Assembly (NCBI GenBank): GCA_016937695.1
Contig: JAFGWC010000016.1
Location: 1-64,000 of the forward strand
Direction of reading: 5' to 3'
DNA length: 64,000 nucleotides
Source: Bacteroidales bacterium
GTDB taxonomy: Bacteria > Bacteroidota > Bacteroidia > Bacteroidales > NBLH01
Shown one piece after another: positions 53,041-61,272 of the stretch (position 1 is the stretch's first letter; the number at the start of each line of letters is the position of its first letter). The position numbers and the translations under genes are program-made. The notes beneath the pieces are model-generated. The model saw nothing but the letters and a program-made list of their open reading frames with translations. It searched no databases and was not told the origin of the DNA.

Positions 53041-54081
53041 TTAAACTTGATTTAAGGAAAAGCTAAAAGAACTTCCTTCACCAAATTTACTTTTAACCGT
53101 TATTTTTTGTTTATGAACTTCAAGCATATGTTTTACAATGGATAAACCTAGTCCTGTTCCGCCTTGAATTTTTGAACGGCTTGTATCAACTCTGTAAAAT
53201 CTTTCAAATATTCTTTGTAAGTTATTTTCGGATATTCCAATTCCATCGTCTTCTATTTGAATTAAAACGGTTTTGTTTTTTTCTTCTATTTTAATAATAG
53301 TTTTTCCGTTTTCTTTTCCGTAAATAATTGAATTAATTACCAAATTGCTTATTACATCGAAAATCCCTTTTTTATCTGCTTTTACAAATACAGGTTTTTT
53401 GTATTTTTCGTAAAAATTTAATTTTATATTTTTTTTATTTGCTCTAATCTCCTGCATTTCAAATACTTCCAATATTAATTTAATAATATCAAAAGTTTCT
53501 ATATTTAATTGAATTTCACCTGATTCTAATTTCGAAATAGTTTCTAAATCTTCTACAACAGAAATAAGTCTGTTTATATTTTTTTCTGTTCTTTCAAGAT
53601 ATTTAATGTTAATTTTTTTATCATGAATTCCGCCGTCAAGCAATGTTAAAATATAGCCTTGAATATTAAATAAAGGTGTTTTTAGTTCGTGAGATACATT
53701 TCCTAAAAATTCTTTTCTGTATTTTTCGTTTGCTTTTAAAAATGCAATTTCATCAATTTTGCTTTTTGACCAAATCATTACTTTTTTTTCAATATTTTCT
53801 AAAAGTTCGCCATCATCTATATTTTTTTGAATGTCATCACTTGTTAATTGCAGCGAACTAACTGTGTCAAACAATGGCTTTATCTTGTTGATTATCAATG
53901 CATTAAATGTGTAGTATAAAGCAACATATAATATTAAAAAACTTAATAATACAGAAAAAATTGTATAAGCAACAAAATCTGTTTTATCGGTTAATTTTGT
54001 TATAAATATCAAAATTCCCGTAATAATTGAAAATAGAAGCGCTAATATTAATGATAAACGTGGTGTTGAACTTATTTTCAT
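53041..54081 (-). CDS. Sensor histidine kinase (PhoR-like)
   Basis: 346 aa. Two TM helices close together at the N-terminus (about 9-27 and 36-62) with almost no periplasmic loop, so a classical periplasmic sensor is absent. H-box LGNVSHELKTPLFNIQG (His near 130), N-box DVISNLVINSIIYG, G1 IEDDGIGISENN, F-box RFYRVDTSRS and G2 GGTGLGLSIVKHM are all intact. Pairs with the regulator downstream and is preceded by the Mur ligase gene (11-nt gap), so all three may be one transcript. Confidence 0.93.
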   Translation of the reverse strand: MKISSTPRLSLILALLFSIITGILIFITKLTDKTDFVAYTIFSVLLSFLILYVALYYTFNALIINKIKPLFDTVSSLQLTSDDIQKNIDDGELLENIEKKVMIWSKSKIDEIAFLKANEKYRKEFLGNVSHELKTPLFNIQGYILTLLDGGIHDKKINIKYLERTEKNINRLISVVEDLETISKLESGEIQLNIETFDIIKLILEVFEMQEIRANKKNIKLNFYEKYKKPVFVKADKKGIFDVISNLVINSIIYGKENGKTIIKIEEKNKTVLIQIEDDGIGISENNLQRIFERFYRVDTSRSKIQGGTGLGLSIVKHMLEVHKQKITVKSKFGEGSSFSFSLNQV

Positions 54082-54092
54082 TTTCTTATGTG

Positions 54093-55478
54093 TTATTGCG
54101 TAAATAGCTTATTATTAACTAGTTGTGTAAAATCTTCTAACGAAGGATCTCGTGCGCCCATTAATAAAATTGTATCGCCTGTTTTTATATTTTGTTTTAA
54201 AATCGGAATAAAATCATTTCTGTTTTCAATAAAAAAAGCTTTTTTATTTTTGATTTTTATTCCATTTATTAAATCCAATGCCGAAATATCTTTATTAGCA
54301 GTTCCGCCTGCATAATATATCTCGCTCATCCAAATTTGGTCTTGTTCTCTTAATGTGTTAGATATTTTTTCTATAAATTCATTTTTTAAAAATCTGGTTG
54401 GGCCAAAACCATGTGGCTGAAACCAAGCAATAACACGATTATCATTTTGCTGACAAGCTTTTATCGCAGCTTCAATTTTTACAGGATTATGTGCATAATC
54501 GTCAATTAATGTAATATTTTCATTTTGACTAATTATCTGCATTCGCCTATAAATTCCTTCATATGTTTTTAATGCATCAGCACATTTTTTTAATGATATT
54601 CCATTCAAATTTGCAATAGAAATTGCAGCAAGTGCATTTTCCATATTATGCATTCCTATTGTCGAAATTTCAAATTTTTCATTATTTAAATTAAAAAATA
54701 TTTTATATCCTTTTTGTTTAAAATTAATTGCATTGTACTTACAATCAACATCATAACCAAAATCAAAATTTCTATTTTCCGAAAATTTTGATGCTCTTTT
54801 ATTTGATTGATTTACAGAAAACATGTTTTTTGTAGTTTTTTTAAATGTTCCGAATATTTCTTCTAATTCCTCAAGTTCTTTATGGTCTTTTTCAATGTTT
54901 AAAATTACGCCTGTATCTGCTTTATATTTAACCAAAGTTCCGTCAGATTCATCAGCTTCAATAATTAAATATTTTCCTTTGCCGGCAACAGCATTTCCAA
55001 TTTTTCCTTTTTTTATTAGCTTACTTAAACCAGCGCCTGTAATAAGCGATGGATTGTAATTTGCGTATTCCATAATCTGATAAAGCATTGCAACGGTTGT
55101 CGATTTTCCTGAAGTTCCTGCAATTGCAATCGTTTTTTTAGTTTCTGATATGGCAGCCAGTAAATCTGCACGATGAACTATTTTTAGATTTCTTCTTATA
55201 ACTTCTTGATATTCAATGTTCTGCTCTTCAACAGCTGTAGATACAACAACAATTTCAATAAAATCACTTATTGCACTTCCGTCTTGCGGATATGTTTTAA
55301 TATCTGCTTTTTCTAATTGAATCCTTATTTTACTCGAATTATCTGTTGTAAAATATCTGTCAGAACCCGAAACTTTTTTTCCAATTCCCGATAAATATTG
55401 TGCAATAGCACTCATTCCTGCTCCTGCAACGCCTATAAAAAAATAATTGTCAATTTTGTTTATATCTATCTGATTCAT
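54093..55478 (-). CDS. Mur ligase family protein, MurC-like (possible Mpl)
   Basis: 461 aa. N-terminal Rossmann domain (YFFIGVAGAGMSAIAQYL, SGSDRY), ATP-binding GTSGKSTT (about 120-127, where MurC usually has GTHGKTTT), EADESDGTL and the C-terminal DDYAHNPVKIEA and GARDPSL. This would ligate an amino acid or peptide to UDP-MurNAc. The changed P-loop and the lack of a dcw cluster around it point to Mpl or a specialised MurC paralogue. It shares a probable transcript with the two-component genes. Substrate specificity not resolved. Confidence 0.82.
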   Translation of the reverse strand: MNQIDINKIDNYFFIGVAGAGMSAIAQYLSGIGKKVSGSDRYFTTDNSSKIRIQLEKADIKTYPQDGSAISDFIEIVVVSTAVEEQNIEYQEVIRRNLKIVHRADLLAAISETKKTIAIAGTSGKSTTVAMLYQIMEYANYNPSLITGAGLSKLIKKGKIGNAVAGKGKYLIIEADESDGTLVKYKADTGVILNIEKDHKELEELEEIFGTFKKTTKNMFSVNQSNKRASKFSENRNFDFGYDVDCKYNAINFKQKGYKIFFNLNNEKFEISTIGMHNMENALAAISIANLNGISLKKCADALKTYEGIYRRMQIISQNENITLIDDYAHNPVKIEAAIKACQQNDNRVIAWFQPHGFGPTRFLKNEFIEKISNTLREQDQIWMSEIYYAGGTANKDISALDLINGIKIKNKKAFFIENRNDFIPILKQNIKTGDTILLMGARDPSLEDFTQLVNNKLFTQ

Positions 55479-55523
55479 ATTTAGTTAATAAATAATATTA
55501 TTGATTTTTTACACTTTAATTTT

Positions 55524-55712
55524 TCAATCATATCTTTTTTTTTCATAAGGATTTCCGCCTCTTTCAATAATTTTTTTATAAATTTCTTCTCTCTCTTTTT
55601 CCGAGTAATTTATCCAATTTATTATTTCTTCTTTTGTTCTGTAACAGCCTGTGCATAAGTCTTTTTCGTTATATTTGCATATCAGTTTACACGGATTTTT
55701 ATATTTTGTCAT
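55524..55712 (-). CDS. DUF1289 domain protein
   Basis: 62 aa. Cys-rich start NPCKLICKYNEKDLCTGC followed by YRTKEEIINWINYSEKE, the complete DUF1289 pattern, with three Cys plus one likely metal-binding partner. Function unknown. Located 45 nt upstream of the MurC-like gene on the same strand. Confidence 0.85.
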   Translation of the reverse strand: MTKYKNPCKLICKYNEKDLCTGCYRTKEEIINWINYSEKEREEIYKKIIERGGNPYEKKRYD

Positions 55713-55749
55713 TATTCCAAGTTTTCAGCAAAATTAAATTAAAATATTA

Positions 55750-55944
55750 TTAACCCGCATTATTCATGGGTTTTTCTACACATGAACCTTTAGCTCGGCG
55801 TAAGCCAATCTAAATGAGGGAAACCCCGATTTAGTGAAGCTTAATTTTGGGCTAGCAAAATTTAGCTGAACTTAATCGCAATCGTAAATTGGAAAAATTC
55901 AATGAACGGCGAAAGCCCTCACCGAAGGTAATTTTTCGGGTTAA
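55750..55944 (+). ncRNA. GC-richer structured element, candidate non-coding RNA or folded mobile-element remnant
   Basis: Clearly richer in GC than its surroundings. TTAACCCG (55750-55757) pairs perfectly with CGGGTTAA (55937-55944) and closes the whole element. Inside are GGC-GTAA-GCC (55797-55806), CTAAAT...ATTTAG with an inner GGGAAACCC (55810-55834), GAAAAATT/AATTTTTC (55892-55899 and 55930-55937) enclosing GGC-GAAA-GCC (55908-55917) and ACC-GAA-GGT. GNRA loops appear only in plus-strand reading. I do not recognise tmRNA, RNase P, 4.5S, 6S or a known riboswitch. The terminal inverted repeat would also fit an IS/MITE relic. Confidence 0.5.
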
Positions 55945-55986
55945 GCAAATTAATTAATATTTAAAAAAGGATATTTAAAAAAATTT

Positions 55987-55994
55987 TAACTTTG
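55987..55994 (+). promoter_or_regulatory. Candidate -7 element before the M24 aminopeptidase gene
   Basis: TAACTTTG, exact TAnnTTTG, 36 nt upstream of the ATG. No TTG at -33. It lies just outside the structured element, so the element would not be in the M24 mRNA unless transcribed from further upstream. Confidence 0.5.
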
Positions 55995-56029
55995 ATAATT
56001 ATAAATTATAACACAAATTCAATTTCGAT

Positions 56030-57817
56030 ATGAATTCAAAAGAAAAATTATCAGCATTAAGAAAATTAATGAATAAGCACAATATAGATGCTTACATAAT
56101 ACCAATGACAGATGCACATTTAAGCGAATATGTAGCCAATCATTGGCGCGTAATAAACTGGATTTCAGGATTTTCTGGTTCTGCCGGAACAATTGTAGTT
56201 ACACAAAATTTTGCGGGATTATGGACAGATTCAAGATATTTTATTCAGGCCGAAAATCAGCTTAAAAATTCCGGATTTGAATTAGTGAAATTGAAAATTC
56301 CGCACACACCTGAATATATTGAATGGCTTAATAAAGAATTGAAAGTTGGCGAAACTGTAGCTTTTGATGCAAAAGTTTTTCCTGTTGGATTAATTCAAAT
56401 TATGGAATCTGTTTTTAACAGAAAATCAATAAAAATTAATGGAAGTCTTGATTTTATTGAAACACTTTGGACAGACAGACCTGAAATACCAAAAAATAAA
56501 ATCTTTATTCACGATATTAAATATGCCGGAAAATCATCAAACGAAAAAATAAAAGAATTAAATGAAAAAATGAACGAGCAAAGTATTGATTATCACATAC
56601 TTTCATCGCTAGACGACATTGCTTGGCTTTTTAACATAAGAGGAAATGATATTGATTATAATCCACTTGCAATTTCATATGCACTAGTTTCTTCAGATAA
56701 AGCAACTTTATATATCGATAAAGAAAAACTAACAGAAAGTGTTAATAAAGAGCTTATTACTAATAATATTTCTATAAAACCATATACTCAGATTTATTCT
56801 GATTTATCCAATTTGGAAAACGGCAAAACTGTTTTTACCCAATTGTCTAAAACTAATTATGCTCTTTATAATTCTATTCCTAAGGAATGTTTTATAATTG
56901 ATGATATTAATATCACCTCAATTATGAAAGCCGAAAAAAATCAAACCGAAATTTCTCATATTCGCGAAACAATGATTAAAGATGGCGCTGCAATGGTTAA
57001 ATTTCTTTATTGGATTGAAAAAAATGTAGGGAAAGAAAAAATTACCGAAATTTCAGCATCTGAAAAACTAAGAAATTTTAGAGCAGAGCAAGAAGGTTTT
57101 TTTGGCGAAAGTTTCGGTACAATTTCAGCATATAAGTCTCATGGTGCAATGCCTCATTACAGTGCTACAAAAGAATCCGATGTAGAATTAAAACCCGAAG
57201 GTTTATATCTGGTTGATTCAGGCGGACAGTATTTTGGAGGAACTACTGATATAACCAGAACTGTTACATTAGGTAAATTAACTGATGAAGAAAAGCGCGA
57301 TTTTACTCTTGCCTTAAAAGGAACTATTAATTTGGCAATGGCTGTTTTTCCTTATGGAACTAAAGGTGTACAATTAGATGCTTTTGCTCGTAAACCTTTG
57401 TGGGACAATCATATGAATTACGGGCACGGAACCGGACACGGAGTTGGATTTTTCCTGAATGTGCACGAGGGACCTCAATCAATAAGTACAAATTCTACTA
57501 TTAATAAAGCAACAGTTTTACAAGTTGGAATGCTTACTTCAGACGAACCCGCTTTTTACAGAAAAGATAAACACGGTATAAGAATTGAAAATTTGATTCT
57601 GGTTGTAGAAGATAAGGAAAATGAGTTTGGAAAGTTTTTAAAATTTGAAACTGTAACTCTGTGCCCGATAGATACAAAACCGGTTGATGTTAATTTGTTG
57701 ACATTTGAAGAAAAAAAGTGGTTAAATGATTATCACAAAGATGTTTACGATAAAATTTCACCTTTTTTAGATGAAGAATATAAAAAATTGCTCAAAGAGA
57801 AAACTAAGTTTGTGTAG
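56030..57817 (+). CDS. Xaa-Pro aminopeptidase (M24B family, aminopeptidase P type)
   Basis: Removes N-terminal residues before proline. 595 aa, cytoplasmic. Two creatinase-like N-terminal domains (about 5-310), then the pita-bread catalytic domain. Metal ligands: Asp in LVDSGGQYFGGTTDITRTV (two Asp), His in GHGTGHGVGFFLNVHEGP, Glu near SDEPAFY and Glu in FETVTLCPID. Length fits the eukaryote-like APP class. Ends at a bidirectional terminator. Confidence 0.95.
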   Translation: MNSKEKLSALRKLMNKHNIDAYIIPMTDAHLSEYVANHWRVINWISGFSGSAGTIVVTQNFAGLWTDSRYFIQAENQLKNSGFELVKLKIPHTPEYIEWLNKELKVGETVAFDAKVFPVGLIQIMESVFNRKSIKINGSLDFIETLWTDRPEIPKNKIFIHDIKYAGKSSNEKIKELNEKMNEQSIDYHILSSLDDIAWLFNIRGNDIDYNPLAISYALVSSDKATLYIDKEKLTESVNKELITNNISIKPYTQIYSDLSNLENGKTVFTQLSKTNYALYNSIPKECFIIDDINITSIMKAEKNQTEISHIRETMIKDGAAMVKFLYWIEKNVGKEKITEISASEKLRNFRAEQEGFFGESFGTISAYKSHGAMPHYSATKESDVELKPEGLYLVDSGGQYFGGTTDITRTVTLGKLTDEEKRDFTLALKGTINLAMAVFPYGTKGVQLDAFARKPLWDNHMNYGHGTGHGVGFFLNVHEGPQSISTNSTINKATVLQVGMLTSDEPAFYRKDKHGIRIENLILVVEDKENEFGKFLKFETVTLCPIDTKPVDVNLLTFEEKKWLNDYHKDVYDKISPFLDEEYKKLLKEKTKFV

Positions 57818-57828
57818 AAAGTTTAAAT

Positions 57829-57867
57829 AAAAAAGAGGCTGTTATTAAATTAACAGCCTCTTTTTTT
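57829..57867. terminator. Bidirectional terminator between M24 peptidase and hppA
   Basis: AAAAGAGGCTGTTA and TAACAGCCTCTTTT form a perfect stem of at least 14 bp. It is flanked by A-runs on the left and T-runs on the right, so it acts on both converging transcripts. Confidence 0.92.
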
Positions 57868-57884
57868 ATTAAATTAATTCAGCT

Positions 57885-60278
57885 TTATTGATTAATTCTC
57901 ATTTTATAAAATGATCTGTAAACAAAATACAAAGCCACAGCTAAAAATGCCAAACCAATATATGTAGAAACTGCTCTAAATTGAGGAGCAATTGCAATTT
58001 CCATTGCAAGTAAACCAAATAAAGTAGTAAACTTTATAACAGGATTTAATGCAACTGAAGAAGTGTCTTTAAAAGGATCGCCAACAGTATCGCCAACAAC
58101 AGAAGCATCATGTAAAGGAGTTCCTTTTTCCTGCATATCAACTTCAATTACTTTTTTTGCATTATCCCAAGATCCACCGGCATTAGCCATAAATATTGCT
58201 TGAAATAAACCAAAAAATGCGATAGAAATCAAATAACTAACAAACAATGCTACAGGAGCATTTGTATCGCCAGGAGAAGAAATAAATGCAAATGCAAGAG
58301 CAAAACTAAATATAGCAATAAAAATATTCCACATTCCTTTTTGAGCATAAACAGTACAAATTTGAACAACTTCTTTTGATTTTTCAAGATCTGCTTTTTT
58401 AGGAGCATCAGGATCAAGGTTAATATTGAGTTTTATATACTCAACAGCTCTAGCAGCACCAGTTGTAACAGCTTGTATTGAAGCACCTGTAAACCAGTAT
58501 ATTACAGCACCGCCCAAAAGAAATCCCATTATTGTATAAGGATTTAATAGATTTAAAATCTCTGCAGGCTCAACTCCAAGAGTGTGCTTAATAACAAGTA
58601 TAAGAGAGAAAATCATGGTTGTTGCACCAACAACAGCTGTACCAATTAATACAGGTTTTGCTGTAGCTTTAAAAGTATTTCCGGCACCATCATTTGCTTC
58701 AAGATAATATTTAGATTTTTCAAAATCAGGTTTAAAACCAAAATCTTTTTCAATTTCAGCTGATATACCTTCAGTTTCTTCAATTAATGAAAGTTCATAA
58801 ATTGATTGAGCATTGTCTGTTACAGGTCCATAACTGTCAACAGCAATAGTAACAGGTCCCATTCCTAACATACCAAATGCAACCAATCCAAAAGCAAAAA
58901 TTGAAGGATAAATCATAAATTCATCAAGTCCGTATGTGCTTGTATAATAGGCAATAAACATTAAAAAGAAGAATACCATGCCATTCCAAAATGCACTAAA
59001 GTTTCCGGAAACTAATCCAGAAAGTATATTTAATGAAGCACCGCCTTGTTTTGAAGCCTCTACAACTTCTTGTACATGTGTAGATTTTGGACTTGTAAAT
59101 AATTTTGTAAACTCAGGAATAAGGGCTGCACCAAGTGTTCCTGCACTAATAATTACTGAAAGACTTATCCACAAATTATTTGGTAAATCTTTTATTAATA
59201 AGTAGCTAACTGCAAAAGTTACTAAGATTGATAAAATTGATGTTATCCAAACTAGTGTAGTTAATGGTTTTTCAAAATCAAGTTCATCAGCATTTTGATA
59301 TTTAGCTTTTGTTATCGCACCATTAATCCAAAAAGAAACAATTGAAGTAATAATCATCATAATTCTCATTACAAATATCCATGCAAGTAATTCTACTTGA
59401 TAAGCAACGTCAGTAACAGCAAGTAGGATAAAAGAGATTAAAGCAACACCTGTTACACCATAAGTTTCAAAACCATCTGCTGTAGGGCCAACACTATCAC
59501 CGGCATTATCACCAACACAATCAGCAATAGTTCCAGGATTACGAGGGTCGTCTTCTCCAATTTTAAAAATGACTTTCATTAAATCAGAACCAATATCTGC
59601 AATCTTTGTAAAAATACCGCCTGCAATTCTTAAAGCAGAAGCTCCTAAAGATTCACCTATTGCAAAACCAATAAAACTTGCTCCAGCATATTCGCCTGGG
59701 ACAAATAATAAAATGATAAGCATCATCATTAATTCTAGAGAGATTAAAACTACTCCAATACTCATTCCTGCATTTAATGGAATATTAAGTAATTTAATAG
59801 GTTTTCTTTCAAGCGATGCAAAAGCCATTCTTGAATTTGCAAGTGTATTCATTCTAATTCCGAACCATGCAACACTGTAAGAACCAAGAATTCCCAAAAT
59901 CGTCCATCCAAGAATCATAAATACGCCACCTACGCCAAAATTTGCATCAGATAAATATCCGAAATAAAAAGCAACAACAGTTCCAATAAAAAGGAAAAGA
60001 ATTCCTAAAAATTTTCCTTGTTGAATTAGATAAATCTTTCCTGTTTCATAGATTACATTGGCAACATCCAACATTGACTGATGAGCTTTTATCTTTTTTA
60101 CTTTCATAAATTGGTATAATCCGAATAAAAATCCGGTGAAAGTAATAAGAAAGCCCCAATACAAGATTGTTTGAGTCTTTACTCCTTCAGGAATTACTAA
60201 ATCGGCTTCGCTAGCAAACGTTTGCAGTGGAAGCACAAGCAGTAATATTAAACTGCTGATAAATAATTTCAACTTCAT
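57885..60278 (-). CDS. hppA: Membrane-bound proton/sodium-pumping pyrophosphatase
   Basis: Couples PPi hydrolysis to ion pumping. 797 aa with about 16 TM helices. Active-site Asp-rich blocks are present but divergent: DIGSDLMKVIFKIGEDDPRNP and IADCVGDNAGDSVGPTADGFETY, versus the usual DVGADLVGKVE and GDNVGDCAGMAADLFE. DNAGGSWDNAKK-type C-terminal block reads ANAGGSWDNAKKVIE. The K+-dependence position is GNTFKAT, with Lys, so K+-independent. This fits a divergent H+-pumping subfamily. Preceded by a signal-like N-terminal TM. Confidence 0.95.
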   Translation of the reverse strand: MKLKLFISSLILLLVLPLQTFASEADLVIPEGVKTQTILYWGFLITFTGFLFGLYQFMKVKKIKAHQSMLDVANVIYETGKIYLIQQGKFLGILFLFIGTVVAFYFGYLSDANFGVGGVFMILGWTILGILGSYSVAWFGIRMNTLANSRMAFASLERKPIKLLNIPLNAGMSIGVVLISLELMMMLIILLFVPGEYAGASFIGFAIGESLGASALRIAGGIFTKIADIGSDLMKVIFKIGEDDPRNPGTIADCVGDNAGDSVGPTADGFETYGVTGVALISFILLAVTDVAYQVELLAWIFVMRIMMIITSIVSFWINGAITKAKYQNADELDFEKPLTTLVWITSILSILVTFAVSYLLIKDLPNNLWISLSVIISAGTLGAALIPEFTKLFTSPKSTHVQEVVEASKQGGASLNILSGLVSGNFSAFWNGMVFFFLMFIAYYTSTYGLDEFMIYPSIFAFGLVAFGMLGMGPVTIAVDSYGPVTDNAQSIYELSLIEETEGISAEIEKDFGFKPDFEKSKYYLEANDGAGNTFKATAKPVLIGTAVVGATTMIFSLILVIKHTLGVEPAEILNLLNPYTIMGFLLGGAVIYWFTGASIQAVTTGAARAVEYIKLNINLDPDAPKKADLEKSKEVVQICTVYAQKGMWNIFIAIFSFALAFAFISSPGDTNAPVALFVSYLISIAFFGLFQAIFMANAGGSWDNAKKVIEVDMQEKGTPLHDASVVGDTVGDPFKDTSSVALNPVIKFTTLFGLLAMEIAIAPQFRAVSTYIGLAFLAVALYFVYRSFYKMRINQ

Positions 60279-60576
60279 AATTAATTTATTTGTTTGATTA
60301 GGTTTTTAAAATTGCACGAAAATAGAAAAAAATATTGACATGCATAATATTTAAAAAATTAGCAATCTATATTTTTCATTGATATTCTGTTGATTGTGTT
60401 TTTTATTTACATCGAAAACGCTCGTAAATAATTGAAAATTAACAAATAAAACAAGTAATATATGTACATGTGAGTTTGATGAAATTATTGATATTTTTGT
60501 TTAAATTTTTATTTTTAAATTTACTGAGATAATTTTTAATTACTTTCGTTGAATAAATTTTATTAAAAAATAATTT
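60279..60576. other. Divergent intergenic region hppA / ruvA
   Basis: 298 nt, very AT-rich. TAnnTTyG-like elements face each way: TATTTTCG (60324-60317, minus) before hppA and TACTTTCG (60541-60548, plus) 28 nt before the ruvA ATG. Nothing else is visible. Confidence 0.4.
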
Positions 60577-61155
60577 ATGTTTGAATATATTAAAGGAATT
60601 ATTATTGAATCAACACCTACATATGTAGTTATTGAAAATTCAGGAATTGCATATTTTGTTAATATTTCATTAAACACCTATTCTCAAATTAAAGAAAATG
60701 ATGAAAAAAAATTCTTTATTCATCAAGTAATTAGAGAAGACGCTAATTTGCTTTTTGGATTTATTGAAAAGTCTGAAAGAGAGCTTTTTAGAATGTTAAT
60801 TACTGTTTCGGGAGTTGGAGCTAATACTGCCAGAATGATGTTATCTTCAATAAGTACTAATGAAATTAAAAATGCAATTATTCAAGGAAAAGTAAATACT
60901 TTACAAAGTATTAAAGGTATTGGAATAAAAACTGCACAAAGAATTATTATTGATTTAAAAGATAAAATTGTTAAAGTTTCTGAGAGTAATATTATGGTTC
61001 CTGAATTAAATATTAATAGAGAAGAAGCTTTATCAGCACTTATTATGCTTGGCTTTAATAAAGCAGCTGTTGAAAAAAATCTTGATAAAATACTAAATCA
61101 AAATCAAAATTTAAAAGTAGAAGAAATTATTAAAATTGCACTAAAACAACTTTAA
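60577..61155 (+). CDS. ruvA: Holliday junction branch migration protein RuvA
   Basis: Binds four-way junctions as a tetramer and loads the RuvB motor. 192 aa, normal length. OB domain at the start (MFEYIKGIIIESTPTYVVIEN), helix-hairpin-helix motifs VSGVGANTARMMLS and IKGIGIKTAQRIIIDLKDK, and the RuvB-binding C-terminal domain (REEALSALIMLGFNKAAVEK). Upstream of sprA, as is common in Bacteroidota. Confidence 0.97.
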   Translation: MFEYIKGIIIESTPTYVVIENSGIAYFVNISLNTYSQIKENDEKKFFIHQVIREDANLLFGFIEKSERELFRMLITVSGVGANTARMMLSSISTNEIKNAIIQGKVNTLQSIKGIGIKTAQRIIIDLKDKIVKVSESNIMVPELNINREEALSALIMLGFNKAAVEKNLDKILNQNQNLKVEEIIKIALKQL

Positions 61156-61214
61156 TTACGTTTAATCATAGTTTAATATTATTAATTAAATTTTAAGCAA
61201 ATGAAATGATTTTC

Positions 61215-61222
61215 TATTTTTG
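61215..61222 (+). promoter_or_regulatory. Promoter -7 element of sprA
   Basis: TATTTTTG, exact TAnnTTTG, between ruvA and sprA. Transcription would start near 61229, with about 45 nt of leader to the proposed TTG start. No clear -33 TTG. Confidence 0.45.
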
Positions 61223-61272
61223 CAACATATTAAATTGAAATACAGAAAATAAACTTAAATACTAAACCTAAA

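Larger units (their letters stand above)
55713..56029. other. 317-nt gap between divergent genes, mostly filled by a structured element
   Basis: Contains the structured element at 55750-55944 and the promoter candidate of the M24 gene (both listed separately). The flanks are AT-rich with no other feature. Confidence 0.6.

Noticed and set aside
52268-54081. PorX/PorY, the T9SS two-component pair
   Set aside because: The regulator is a winged-helix OmpR/PhoB type; PorX has a PglZ-type output domain. So this pair is not the T9SS regulator.
55801-55925. Resemblance of CCCCGATTTAG and neighbouring hairpins to the filamentous phage intergenic origin region
   Set aside because: Only short stretches match, the order of stems differs, and no phage gene or dif-like site is visible. 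Treated as coincidence.
55750-55944. Reading the structured element as tmRNA, RNase P RNA, 4.5S RNA or a cobalamin riboswitch
   Set aside because: None of the diagnostic sequences is present (no tag frame and TpsiC arm, no P4 core, no Alu-like loop, no B12 box).
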